Shown: piece by piece, positions 56,906 to 64,000 of the stretch
How positions within the stretch are numbered: position 1 is the stretch's first letter
Layout: each line of letters begins with the position of its first letter
Assembly (NCBI GenBank): GCA_965206315.1
Contig: OZ242210.1
Location: forward strand, 2,108,001 to 2,172,000
DNA: 64,000 bases
DNA from: Bin16 sp965206315
Lineage (GTDB): Bacteria; Chloroflexota; Dehalococcoidia; Lucifugimonadales; Australimonadaceae
Reading direction: 5' to 3'
The notes under the pieces: generated by a model
Database searches by the model: none
What the model saw: the letters and a program-made list of their open reading frames with translations, nothing else
What the model was told of the DNA's origin: nothing
Program-made: the position numbers and the translations under genes

Positions 56906-57870
56906 CAGTCGCCCCTCTGTGGTTCGTCACCGAAGAGCGCGTCAACGAAATCGTCCGTGTCGAACAGCGCCAGATCGTCCGTGCCCTCGCCGGTGCCGAT
57001 GAACACCACGGGCAGGCGCAGCTGCTGCGCGATGGCGACCGTCACGCCGCCCTTGGCCGTGCCGTCCAGTTTGGCGAGGAAGACGCCGTCCACGCCGACG
57101 GCTTCCTGGAAGAGGCGGGCCTGCTCCACGCCGTTGTGACCGGTCGTCGCGTCCATCACGAGAAGCGTCTGCTGCGGGGCTCCGGACGCGCGGCTCTCGA
57201 ACACGCGGCGCACCTTCCGCAACTCGTCCATGAGCGGCGCTTTCGTGTGCAGCCTGCCGGCGGTGTCGAACAGGAGAACGTCGGCTCCTCGCGCCATTGC
57301 AGCCTCGTACGCGTCGAAGGCTACCGCGCCGGGGTCGGAGCCCGGCTGGTGCGCGACCACGTCGGCTTGCAGCCGGTCTCCCCAGACCTTGAGCTGATCG
57401 ATGGCCGCAGCCCGGAACGTATCGCCTGCGCCGATGAGGACCGACTTCCCCATGCGCTGGTAGTGGGCCGCCATCTTGGCGATGCTCGTGGTCTTCCCCG
57501 CACCGTTCACGCCGACGATCATGAGTACGAACGGCTTGGCGGCGAGGTTCTCCTGATCGTACCAGTCCCAGAAACTCTTGTCCTCGGGGTCGAGGAGGAA
57601 GGCGAGCTCCTCCTTGAACAGTTCGATGACTTCGCCCGCGTCGTCTACGCCTTCTTCCCTGATGCGCTGGCGAACGGTGTTCACGACCCCGAGCGAGGTG
57701 TCGACGCCCACGTCCGCGGAGATGAGTGCGTCTTCCAGCTCTTCCCAGAGGCGGTCGTCCGAGAGCGTCGCGCCCTGGAACAACGCGGCCAGCCCTCCTC
57801 CCCAGCCCTTCCGCGTCCTGGCCAGAGCGTGTGTCGTCTTGTCCTTACGGCGGAGGAAGTTGAAAACCAC
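56905..57870 (-). CDS. ftsY: Signal recognition particle receptor FtsY
   Basis: 321 aa. The NG domain has GVNGAGKTTSIAKMA (G1), DTFRAAAIDQLKVWG, LLFDTAGRLHTK (G3) and LAKLDGTAKGG. The acidic A domain of many FtsY proteins is missing; only NFLRRKDKTTH precedes the N domain. It docks ribosome-SRP complexes at the membrane. It is the first gene of the operon with DUF2298 and the PMT-like enzyme, so protein insertion and these large membrane proteins are coexpressed. Confidence 0.97.
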   Translation of the reverse strand: MVFNFLRRKDKTTHALARTRKGWGGGLAALFQGATLSDDRLWEELEDALISADVGVDTSLGVVNTVRQRIREEGVDDAGEVIELFKEELAFLLDPEDKSFWDWYDQENLAAKPFVLMIVGVNGAGKTTSIAKMAAHYQRMGKSVLIGAGDTFRAAAIDQLKVWGDRLQADVVAHQPGSDPGAVAFDAYEAAMARGADVLLFDTAGRLHTKAPLMDELRKVRRVFESRASGAPQQTLLVMDATTGHNGVEQARLFQEAVGVDGVFLAKLDGTAKGGVTVAIAQQLRLPVVFIGTGEGTDDLALFDTDDFVDALFGDEPQRGD

Positions 57871-57976
57871 GTAGGCGAATCGTTCCTTTGTTCGGGTGGT
57901 TGCTCTGCGGCACCCCTACATGCAGGCTGCATGGTACCAATGCCGGGAACCTGCTCACAAGACGCGCCAGGGCCTC

Positions 57977-58003
57977 GTCGTTCCTGCGGAGGCAGGAACC
58001 CCG
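57977..58003 (+). repeat. Palindromic repeat family B, copy 2
   Basis: GTTCCTGC / GCAGGAAC arms around GGAG, as in dinG (33877) and at 59680. It lies in the 257-base gap between rnc and ftsY together with copies F2 and E2. Confidence 0.85.
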
Positions 58004-58046
58004 CAGCCCGGTGGTGCGGAGTGGCGGCAGGGCGCCTTGATCCTAC

Positions 58047-58153
58047 CTCGCCCTCTGGGAGAGAGTCTGCCCTGAGCTTGTCGAATGGGTCGCCGAGCGG
58101 TAGCGCGGCGGGTGAGGGGCCACCCGCTCATGGTGAGCTTGTCGGACCACGCA
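58047..58153 (+). repeat. Repeats F2 and E2 overlapping the rnc 3' end
   Basis: F2 (CCTCGCCCTCTGGGAGAG, from 58047) and E2 (GCTCATGGTGAGCTTGTCGG at 58126) match sequences at 38886 and 38679. The last codons of the RNase III gene and its TGA (58128-58130) are written by E2. Confidence 0.8.
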
Positions 58154-58850
58154 GTGCTGCTAGCGCCTCTCGCGCCGCAGCCTGCTCCGCCTCCACTCTC
58201 CTGCGTCCCGTACCCTCCCCCATCGCGCGACTGTCCACCAGCACACGCACGGCGAACGTCCTGTCGTGTGGTTCACCGGTATCAGAGACCGTCTCGTAGA
58301 CGGGCAGGGGCAGGCCGTGGCCCTGGAGGAACTCCTGGAGCGCGGTCTTGGCGTCGCGCTCGGCTCCGGTATCCCCCATCGCCTGGATCCGGGGCTTGAG
58401 CCATTGCAGGACGAGCGAACGGGCTGTCTCCTCGCCCCGGTCCAGCAGCACCGCGCCGATCACCGCCTCGAGCGCCGCCGCGAGATTGCGGGTGCGGTCG
58501 CGCCCCCCGCTCGCTTCCTCGCCCTGACCGAGCAGGAGATGTGCTCCGAGGCCGAGGCTGCGCGCGATGTCCGCGAGCGCCGCGCCGCGCACCAGTGCCG
58601 CGCGGGCGCGCGTCAATTCTCCCTCGTCGTAGTGCGGGTAGAGCCGGTACAGCTCGGCGGCGGCGACCCAGCCGAGGAACGCGTCGCCGAGATACTCCAG
58701 CCGGTCGTAGCTCGCGAGCGTCCGGTCGTCCTGCTCGTTCAGGAACGAGCGATGCACGAGCGCTTGCTTGAGCAGGCCGCGCTCGTTGAAACGAACGCCA
58801 AGCGTCCGTTCGAGCGCATCCCACTCTATCCTGTTCATGGAGTCTGTCAT
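58128..58850 (-). CDS. rnc: Ribonuclease III with altered active-site residues
   Basis: 240 aa. The signature reads YDRLEYLGDAFLG (family E-R-L-E-F-L-G-D), so the first Glu is Asp. The second catalytic block reads NLAAALEAVIGA, where family members have L-A-D-x-x-E-A: the metal-binding Asp is Ala, while the Glu is kept. A dsRNA-binding domain follows (TALQEFLQGHGLPLPVYE to the end). By position it is the cellular RNase III, next to ftsY as in many bacteria. ATG 58850 or 58838; neither has a clear ribosome site. The last six codons come from repeat E2. Confidence 0.88.
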   Translation of the reverse strand: MTDSMNRIEWDALERTLGVRFNERGLLKQALVHRSFLNEQDDRTLASYDRLEYLGDAFLGWVAAAELYRLYPHYDEGELTRARAALVRGAALADIARSLGLGAHLLLGQGEEASGGRDRTRNLAAALEAVIGAVLLDRGEETARSLVLQWLKPRIQAMGDTGAERDAKTALQEFLQGHGLPLPVYETVSDTGEPHDRTFAVRVLVDSRAMGEGTGRRRVEAEQAAAREALAALRGPTSSP

Positions 58851-58958
58851 GTTGAGCGGAGCTGAAGGCGCAGCCTGAAGCGCAGTCGAAACACCTCTCG
58901 GGGGAGCTGTGATTGCTGCACTCCCCCGAGAGGTTCCTCGGCTCCGCTCGCAATGACG
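58847..58958 (+). repeat. Family D repeats D3 and D4 in inverted orientation
   Basis: D3 (58847-58904, TCATGTTGAGCGGAG...CACCTCTCGGGGGAG) and D4 (58921-58958) are inverted copies of the element at 38839. CTCTCGGGGGA and TCCCCCGAGAG could pair across 16 bases. D3 overlaps the first codon of the longer rnc start. Confidence 0.75.
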
Positions 58959-59005
58959 ATGGAAGGAATCCTGTTCATCCTGTCCATCGATGTGAGTATT
59001 CCTCG

Positions 59006-59647
59006 TTAGTCAAAGACGCCCTTGGGCCACGGGGGCTGCGGGCGCTTCACTTCGCCGACGAATACCTCGTCCCGCATCAGCCCCAAGAGCGAGTTGAACG
59101 CGCTGAGCGCCTGCTCGTTCTCTTGCGGCCTGATCAGCTTCAGGAACGCGGAGCCGCCGCCCTCGAACACGAACGTCGGCGTTCCGAAGACGCCCAACTC
59201 CTCTACGGCGTGGGTGTGGCTGTCGGCGATCTCGTCCAGCGTCGAGCGGTCGTTCAGGTCGGCGGTGAACCGGTCGACGTCGAGACCTGCTTCGCCGGCG
59301 AGCCGCTGCAGCAAGGCGATGTCGTTCAGCTCTGCGCGCTCCTGGTGGCGAGCGTTGAGCAGCAGGGGAAGGAATGCCCTGAGCGCGTCCTCGCCCTGGC
59401 GCCGCGCGGCCTGTCCGGCGCGCAGCCCCCACAGGCTCTGGTCCAGGTTGTCGTCCGTCTCGGCCCACGCCCTGTAGTCCGGGTCGCCCGTCTTCTGGTT
59501 GACCTGCGCGAGCGAGAACGGCTTCCACGTCACCTCGAGCGGCGCCTCGCCGCCCATCGCCTCTGTCACTTTATCCAGCCACACGGCTGCATTGAAAACG
59601 AACGGTCAACGGAAGTCGTAGTAAACGTCTGCCTTCTGCGTGGCCAT
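59006..59647 (-). CDS. DsbA-family (FrnE/HCCA isomerase-like) protein, candidate selenoprotein
   Basis: 213 residues if the in-frame TGA at 59608-59606 is read as selenocysteine. The protein starts MATQKADVYYDFR, then TGA, then PFVFNAAVWLDKVTEAMGG. In DsbA-family proteins this place is the active-site Cys of the D-F-x-C-P motif. The rest is a complete thioredoxin-fold protein: LTWKPFSLAQ-like strand (LEVTWKPFSL), helical domain, VFGTPTFVFEGGGSAF (cis-Pro loop) and a conserved end. GGGAGG sits 6 bases before ATG 59647, a good start; without Sec the only start left is inside the first helix at 59584. A redox or isomerase function is expected. Confidence 0.8.
59576..59589 (-). promoter_or_regulatory. 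Candidate bacterial SECIS hairpin after the TGA codon
   Basis: CAGCC-GTGT-GGCTG forms a perfect 5-bp stem with a 4-base loop starting with G. The loop begins 22 bases after the UGA. A short stem, a small loop with G in the first two positions and a distance of 16-37 bases are the published features of bacterial SECIS elements. The longer stem of E. coli SECIS is not seen. Confidence 0.6.
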
Positions 59648-59679
59648 AAGCGCCTCCCTTGTGCGTTGATGCGAACCTT

Positions 59680-59706
59680 GTCGTTCCTGCGGAGGCAGGA
59701 ACCTCG
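59680..59706 (+). repeat. Palindromic repeat family B, copy 3
   Basis: GTTCCTGC / GCAGGAAC arms around GGAG, 33 bases upstream of the DsbA-family start codon. Matches 33877-33903 and 57977-58003. Confidence 0.85.
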
Positions 59707-59821
59707 CAGCCCTTCGCCCGCGATTGTACCCCTCGCGCAGAGGGTGTGACATCCCCTCATTGCCCGTTCGCCGCCACGCCTCCTATCGTGCCATGTAGCG
59801 CCCCGCTCTGCTTGAGCGGGC

Positions 59822-59830
59822 TGGTATAAT
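59822..59830 (+). promoter_or_regulatory. Extended -10 (TGGTATAAT)
   Basis: A perfect TATAAT (59825-59830) preceded by TGG lies 17 bases before ATG 59847, with GGAGGAG (59832-59838) between them. If used, the transcript would have a very short leader. No -35 is evident. Confidence 0.4.
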
Positions 59831-59846
59831 CCGGAGGAGTGACGCG

Positions 59847-60089
59847 ATGACAACTCAGACGCCGACTACGGAAGAACGCCTCAGCCGCCTCGAAGGCGCC
59901 TATGAGCAGGTCAACGAACGCTTGGCCGACCTCCGCGCAGATATGAATGAGCGGCTGAGTGAACTTGCCGGGGGTCAGGCTGCCCTCCGATCAGAGATGA
60001 ATAGCCGCTTCAACACCCTGCTGGTGCTTCTGGGCGGAGTTTGGGCAACCACTGTCGGCGGCTTCATCGCCATCTTCACGAGACTTTAG
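59847..60089 (+). CDS. Small coiled-coil protein with C-terminal membrane helix
   Basis: 80 aa. Residues 7-52 are a heptad coiled coil (RLSRLEGAYEQVNERLADLR, ADMNERLSEL), and FNTLLVLLGGVWATTVGGFI is a C-terminal membrane helix. Similar small tail-anchored proteins are common and of unknown role. GGAGGAG precedes ATG. It ends 2 bases before the DUF1015 start. Confidence 0.65.
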   Translation: MTTQTPTTEERLSRLEGAYEQVNERLADLRADMNERLSELAGGQAALRSEMNSRFNTLLVLLGGVWATTVGGFIAIFTRL

Positions 60090-60091
60090 CC

Positions 60092-61360
60092 TTGGTAGAT
60101 TTCCGACCGTTCAGAGCCGTCCGCTACTCCGAGGCCGCAGGCCCGCTCGACGACCTCATCTGCCCGCCCTACGACGTGATATCCCCGGCTGCTGAGCGCG
60201 ACCTGCTCGACCGCAGCCCGCACAACATGGTGCGGATGGAGCTCGCGGAGTTGGACGGCCCCCCGCCGTCCGATCGCTACGAAAACGCTGCCGCTGCCCT
60301 CCGGTCGATGCTGAGCGGTGGGGTGCTCGCGCGCGACGGCGCCCCGGCCTACTACCTGTTGCGCCAGCGGTTCTCCGCAGGCGGCGCGGAGCGTGAACGC
60401 CACTGCCTGTTCGGCGCGCTGCGACTGGAAGAGCTGGGCTCGGGCGTGCTCCCACACGAGAACACGGCAGCCGGTCCGAAAGAAGACAGGCTCGCCCTCA
60501 TGCGCGCCGCCCACGCCAACTTCAGCCCCATCCTCATGCTCTACCGGGACGAGGCCGACACCATCGCCCGGACGCTCGCGGAGGCGGCGGCCGCCCCTCC
60601 CGCCGCCGAGTTCGCCGTGGGTGATGAGCGGTACGCACTCTGGGTGTTGCAGGACCCATCCGCCGTGGACGCGGTCTCCGGCGCGCTCGCCGACGAGAAT
60701 CTGTACGTCGCGGACGGACATCACCGCTACGAGACGGCGCTCGTCTATCGTGACGAGGTGCGGGACGGCGCGGAGTTCGTGCTCACCGGCCTCGTTGCTT
60801 TCGACGACCCCGGCCTGCTCATCCAGCCGTACTACCGCGTCGTCCACGGCGCATCGCCCGCGCAGATGACGAAGCTGGACCAGCTGCTCTCGTTCTATTT
60901 CGTGTCGCGCCCGTCCGGAACGGCTCCCGGCGAGCCGGCGCTGCTGGACGCGGTCGTCGCCACGCTGGGGCAGGGGCAGACCGTGCTGGGCGTCGTCCGG
61001 CAGGGACAGCCTCCACGGTTGCTCACGCCCGCGAACGACATCATCCCCGAACCGGACCCCGAGGCGCCGCCGGAGACGCAGGTGCGTTCGGTCGAGGCGT
61101 TCGTGTTGCAGGAGATGCTGTTCCGCCCGGTGTTCGGCGACGCCTTCCCGGAGCACGTGGAGTACGTCCACGACGGCGCAGAGGCGATGGCGATGGTGGA
61201 TCGCGGCGAGGGCCAGGTCGCCTTCTTCGTGAAGGGCCTGCCGGCGGACGTCTTCCGGGCCGTGGTCGGCGCGGGCATACGGCTTCCGCGGAAGAGCACC
61301 TACTTCTACCCGAAACTCCCCAGCGGAGTCGTCATCAACCTGCTCGACGAAAGCGCCTGA
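60092..61360 (+). CDS. DUF1015 family protein
   Basis: 422 aa. VDFRPFRAVRYSEAAGPLDD, ICPPYDVISPAAERDLL and YVADGHHRYETAL are diagnostic of DUF1015, a widespread family without a proven function. The DGHHR block resembles the ParB/SerK-type phosphotransfer motif, which hints at nucleotide use. Start TTG 60092 gives the expected MVDFRPF opening. No good Shine-Dalgarno is present; coupling to the coiled-coil gene 2 bases upstream is likely. Confidence 0.88.
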   Translation: MVDFRPFRAVRYSEAAGPLDDLICPPYDVISPAAERDLLDRSPHNMVRMELAELDGPPPSDRYENAAAALRSMLSGGVLARDGAPAYYLLRQRFSAGGAERERHCLFGALRLEELGSGVLPHENTAAGPKEDRLALMRAAHANFSPILMLYRDEADTIARTLAEAAAAPPAAEFAVGDERYALWVLQDPSAVDAVSGALADENLYVADGHHRYETALVYRDEVRDGAEFVLTGLVAFDDPGLLIQPYYRVVHGASPAQMTKLDQLLSFYFVSRPSGTAPGEPALLDAVVATLGQGQTVLGVVRQGQPPRLLTPANDIIPEPDPEAPPETQVRSVEAFVLQEMLFRPVFGDAFPEHVEYVHDGAEAMAMVDRGEGQVAFFVKGLPADVFRAVVGAGIRLPRKSTYFYPKLPSGVVINLLDESA

Positions 61361-61374
61361 GGGCTCCCGGCGGG

Positions 61375-62370
61375 CTAGGCGAAGAGCTGCCCTCCATCGT
61401 CCAGCTCCCTGTGGCGCCTGCTCGGCCGGTGTATCACTGAAGCCAGACCTCCTGGTACCGGCCGGAGCCCCCGCCGCAGGTTGAGCATCTGGGCCTCGTC
61501 GGTGCGCCTGATCTCGCTCGAGAACTCCGCGCACCACACCAGTATCACCGAGACCACGTAGAGGAACACCATGGTGACCACGACGGTGGCGATGCTGCCG
61601 TAGACCAGGTCCAGCCGGGAGAGGTTCGACAGGTAGTAGGAGAACAGGAGTTTCGTGACCTCCAGGGCGATCGCGGCGACGATGCCCGGTACTATCGCGT
61701 CACGCCAGCGCACCTCCGTGTCCGGAAGCATGCGGTACACGAGTATGAACAGACCCATGCTCACGATGAACGGAAGGTAGCTGAAGAACAGCCCCCACGG
61801 GACCGTCACGGGCAGCAGGTCGGTCTCGGATGCAACCGCACGCCCCACTGACCCGGCGACAGCCGCCGAGATGAACAGCAGCACGGCGCCCATGGAGGCT
61901 GCGATCTGTGCGATCTGGTCAATGAGGAAGTGCGGCGGCTCGGCGATCTTCCAGGCGCGGTTGACCACGCGGCGGACTGCCCCGAATACGGCTCTCCCCG
62001 CCCATATGAGACCCACCAGCGCCACCGCCCCGAGCGCGCTTCTTGCAGCCTGCAGGTCTTCCAGGTGGTCTTCGACGTAGTCGTGGTCCTGGCCGGGCAA
62101 CTGCCGGTCGATGAAGTGGACCACGTCCTGCTGGAGGTCTGCCGAGTGGATGAAGTACTCGGTGACCGCGATGGTTGCGAGCATGAGCGGGAAGAGCGAG
62201 AAGATCGCGTAGTAGGCCACCCCCGCGGCCATGTGGGAGCCTTCGTTCAACACGAAGTTCCGGGTGGTGCGGAGCAGCATCTCCGCTATGGAGCGGAAGA
62301 CCGGCGGCGCAGGGAAGCTGTAGAAGAAGCTCCTGACGTGCTGCAGTCTTGCCGCGTACATGGAACGCAT
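61375..62370 (-). CDS. YihY/BrkB-family membrane protein
   Basis: 331 aa with six helices. LNEGSHMAAGVAYYAIFSLFPLM is the family hallmark; GLIWAGRAVFGAVRRVVNRA and YGSIATVVVTMVFLYVVS are further blocks. The family includes BrkB and many proteins long misannotated as ribonuclease BN. Function uncertain. Convergent with the DUF1015 gene. Start ATG 62370; ATG 62361 is possible. Confidence 0.9.
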   Translation of the reverse strand: MRSMYAARLQHVRSFFYSFPAPPVFRSIAEMLLRTTRNFVLNEGSHMAAGVAYYAIFSLFPLMLATIAVTEYFIHSADLQQDVVHFIDRQLPGQDHDYVEDHLEDLQAARSALGAVALVGLIWAGRAVFGAVRRVVNRAWKIAEPPHFLIDQIAQIAASMGAVLLFISAAVAGSVGRAVASETDLLPVTVPWGLFFSYLPFIVSMGLFILVYRMLPDTEVRWRDAIVPGIVAAIALEVTKLLFSYYLSNLSRLDLVYGSIATVVVTMVFLYVVSVILVWCAEFSSEIRRTDEAQMLNLRRGLRPVPGGLASVIHRPSRRHRELDDGGQLFA

Positions 62371-62412
62371 GGTCCCGCCATTCTACAAACCGGAATCCCG
62401 TATGTCCCACAA

Positions 62413-63267
62413 TCAGGAGGCGCTTGCGCGCCATAACGAGCCGGCGGTCGCCTCGAGGAATCGCTCGTGGATGCGCGGCGCGCCCGCAGCGATGCTCCTG
62501 CTCTCCGGCGTCAAGGGCCCGCCGTTGAGCTCGGTTGCGACTCCGCCCGCCTCACGCACGACGACTATCGCGGCGGCGATGTCCCACGGCTGTACGTAGT
62601 GGTGCGCGTACAGCTCCAGACGGCCGCACCCCGCGTACGTGATGCCCAGCGCGGCGGAGCCCATCATCCGCACGGACTGGAACCCCGGCCAGAGCTCCGC
62701 GACCGCCGCCAGGAGCAGCTTGCCCTCCGGTCCCTTGTAGCCGATGTCGAACCCGAGCAGCGCCTCTTCCATGCGGCCCTCGTCCGATACCGTCACCGGC
62801 GTCCCGTTGATCGCCGTACCGCGTCCCGTGGCCGCGGTGAAGGTCTCCCTGCGGATGGGGTCGAGCAGCACGCCGACCGTCGGCTCGCCGTGCGCCCAGA
62901 GTCCGACGCTTACGCAGATGTGCGGGAGCCCGCTCGCGAAGTTCCGCGTGCCGTCGATGGGGTCGACGTACCAGCGGTACGCGGGATCCCCGCCGTGCGC
63001 GCCCGACTCCTCGCCGACGATCTCATGATCGGGGAACGCGGCGGTCAGCACCGCGAGCGCGGCATCCTCGGCAGCCTTGTCGACCTCGGTGACGCGGTCG
63101 TTCCAGCCGCCCTTCGTGGTGAGCCCGAGCCGCTCCTTGGCGCCGGAGCCTATCGTGTCGGGGAGACGCCGCTCGATCTCCGCGCCCGCCGCCTGCGCGA
63201 CCCGCACCGCCACCTGCAGGGCGTCGCTTCCGTCGGACGCGACTGGCAGGGCAGGGCGCTCCGTCAT
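62413..63267 (-). CDS. Inositol monophosphatase family protein
   Basis: 284 aa. IVGEESG (metal Glu), YVDPIDGTRNFASGLPH and VQPWDIAAAIVVVREAGG are the Li-sensitive phosphatase motifs. It removes phosphate from inositol phosphate or a related compound such as fructose bisphosphate or PAP. The ATG 63267 overlaps the end of trpS (ATGA), so the two are coupled. The substrate cannot be fixed. Confidence 0.92.
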   Translation of the reverse strand: MTERPALPVASDGSDALQVAVRVAQAAGAEIERRLPDTIGSGAKERLGLTTKGGWNDRVTEVDKAAEDAALAVLTAAFPDHEIVGEESGAHGGDPAYRWYVDPIDGTRNFASGLPHICVSVGLWAHGEPTVGVLLDPIRRETFTAATGRGTAINGTPVTVSDEGRMEEALLGFDIGYKGPEGKLLLAAVAELWPGFQSVRMMGSAALGITYAGCGRLELYAHHYVQPWDIAAAIVVVREAGGVATELNGGPLTPESRSIAAGAPRIHERFLEATAGSLWRASAS

Positions 63268-64000
63268 ACCTGCCGCAGCCCCATGCGGACGTAGACCTCC
63301 TCGACGGTCGCGTTCGCGACGGCCTGCGCGCGTTTCGCGCCCTCGCGCAGGATCTCCCGCACCCGCTCCGGGTGCTCCGACAGCTCGCGGCGCCGCTCGC
63401 GGAACTCGCGCAGGTAGCGGTTGATGCCCTCGGCGAGGTCGCGCTTGTCGTCGACGCAGCCGATGCCCGCGGTCGTGCAGAGCCGGTGTATCTCGTCCAT
63501 CTTGTCCGGGTTGAAGACCTTCTGGAGGGCGAACACGTTGCAGACCTCCGGCCTGCCGGGGTCGGTGCGGCGCGCGCGCTGGGGGTCGGTCACCATCGTC
63601 ATCGTGCGCTGCGTCGTCTCCTCGTCCGTCGCCGCCAGCTCGATGTGGTTGTCCAAGCTCTTGCTCATCTTGTTCGAGCCGTCGGTGCCGACGATCATCG
63701 GCAGGTCGGTGAGGAGCGCCTGCGGCTCGGGGAACGTCTCGCCGTAGAGCCGGTTGAAGCGGCGCGCGATCTCGCGGGATATCTCGATGTGGGACGCCTG
63801 GTCGATGCCTACCGGCACCCTGTCCGCCTTGTAGATGATGATGTCGGCGGTCTGGAGCACGGGGTAGCCCACGAGCCCGTACGGCACGTGCTCCTCGTCC
63901 TCGCCCATCTGGCGCAGGCGCTCCTTGAAGGTCGGCACGCGCAGCAGCCAGCCGAGCGGCGTGCACATGCTGAGCAGGCCGTGCAGCACGAGGTGCTCCG
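63264..64000 (-). CDS. trpS: Tryptophanyl-tRNA synthetase, C-terminal part (5' end outside window)
   Basis: Open from the window edge; about 245 residues are visible. GSNKMSKSLDNHI is the class I KMSKS motif. YPVLQTADIIIYKADRVPVG and DQASHIEISREIARRFN are typical TrpS, and FNPDKMDEIHRLCTTAGIGC continues into the anticodon-binding domain. It charges tRNA-Trp. Overlaps the phosphatase gene by 4 bases. The HIGH motif lies beyond the window. Confidence 0.95.
   Translation of the reverse strand, partial: EHLVLHGLLSMCTPLGWLLRVPTFKERLRQMGEDEEHVPYGLVGYPVLQTADIIIYKADRVPVGIDQASHIEISREIARRFNRLYGETFPEPQALLTDLPMIVGTDGSNKMSKSLDNHIELAATDEETTQRTMTMVTDPQRARRTDPGRPEVCNVFALQKVFNPDKMDEIHRLCTTAGIGCVDDKRDLAEGINRYLREFRERRRELSEHPERVREILREGAKRAQAVANATVEEVYVRMGLRQV

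Noticed and set aside
59584..59586. GTG/ATG-type start inside the first helix of the DsbA-family gene as the real start
   Set aside because: It has no ribosome site and drops the first strand and active site, while ATG 59647 has a strong one and the intervening codons encode a good DsbA N-terminus.

Overview
This window is a GC-rich bacterial chromosome segment with short intergenic gaps. Most likely it comes from a Chloroflexota bacterium of the Dehalococcoidia or SAR202 type. The best taxonomic clue is the adjacent pair of giant polytopic membrane proteins at 50888-56905: a PMT-like protein of the Agl23/TIGR03663 type and a DUF2298 protein of the type named for Chloroflexi and Archaea. The set of Rieske oxygenase, amidohydrolase-2, dienelactone hydrolase, MDR oxidoreductase, SDR and MFS genes also fits the oxidative Chloroflexota. 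This is inference from family content, not from a search.

Layout. 1-396 is the start of an Asp/Glu-racemase-fold gene, followed by tRNA-Lys. 661-4499 is a tight lipid operon (two MaoC-type dehydratases, PlsX, FabG), then a PIG-L deacetylase and a cytochrome b561. 4520-11639 holds housekeeping genes (YgfZ-type, IscA-type, PcrA/UvrD), an amidohydrolase and polysaccharide genes (two GT2 enzymes and a sugar nucleotidyltransferase). tRNA-Pro at 11706 is followed by an SbcD/SbcC-like pair of lower GC. 15934-23358 looks like a catabolic cluster: Rieske oxygenase, terminator, a very divergent PEP-carboxykinase-like protein, RidA, dienelactone hydrolase, MDR oxidoreductase and MFS transporter. 23742-26105 is an AT-richer accessory island (DUF5131, DnaQ-like exonuclease, zinc-finger/HNH protein). 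26112-30282 carries a hydrolase plus copper amine oxidase module between two copies of the 3' end of an SDR gene. OGG1, DinG and a TenA/PqqC-like gene follow. 35200-36586 is a second AT-rich pair (Nudix plus P-loop kinase) with its own promoter and embedded palindrome. 36690-45919 holds CCA transferase, membrane and lipoprotein genes, Pth and LigA. 46116-48427 has an MFS gene, then a TIR-domain protein with a two-TM partner. 48457-57870 runs through an FAD oxidoreductase, a flippase-like protein, the two giant membrane proteins and FtsY. RNase III, a DsbA-family gene, DUF1015, BrkB, inositol phosphatase and TrpS complete the window.

The most notable observation is at 59006-59647. The DsbA-family gene has an in-frame TGA exactly where the active-site cysteine belongs, with a short hairpin placed and shaped like a bacterial SECIS, so it is a strong selenoprotein candidate. 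Next are a complete seven-repeat FG-GAP beta-propeller inserted inside the DUF2298 membrane protein; a TIR plus two-TM gene pair in which the second gene seems to lack a normal start codon; the PEPCK-like protein with altered catalytic residues; and a mosaic of small palindromic repeats. Copies of these repeats have entered the DinG coding frame, formed the end of RNase III and filled several intergenic gaps.

No rRNA, CRISPR array, integrase, transposase or prophage structural gene was seen.
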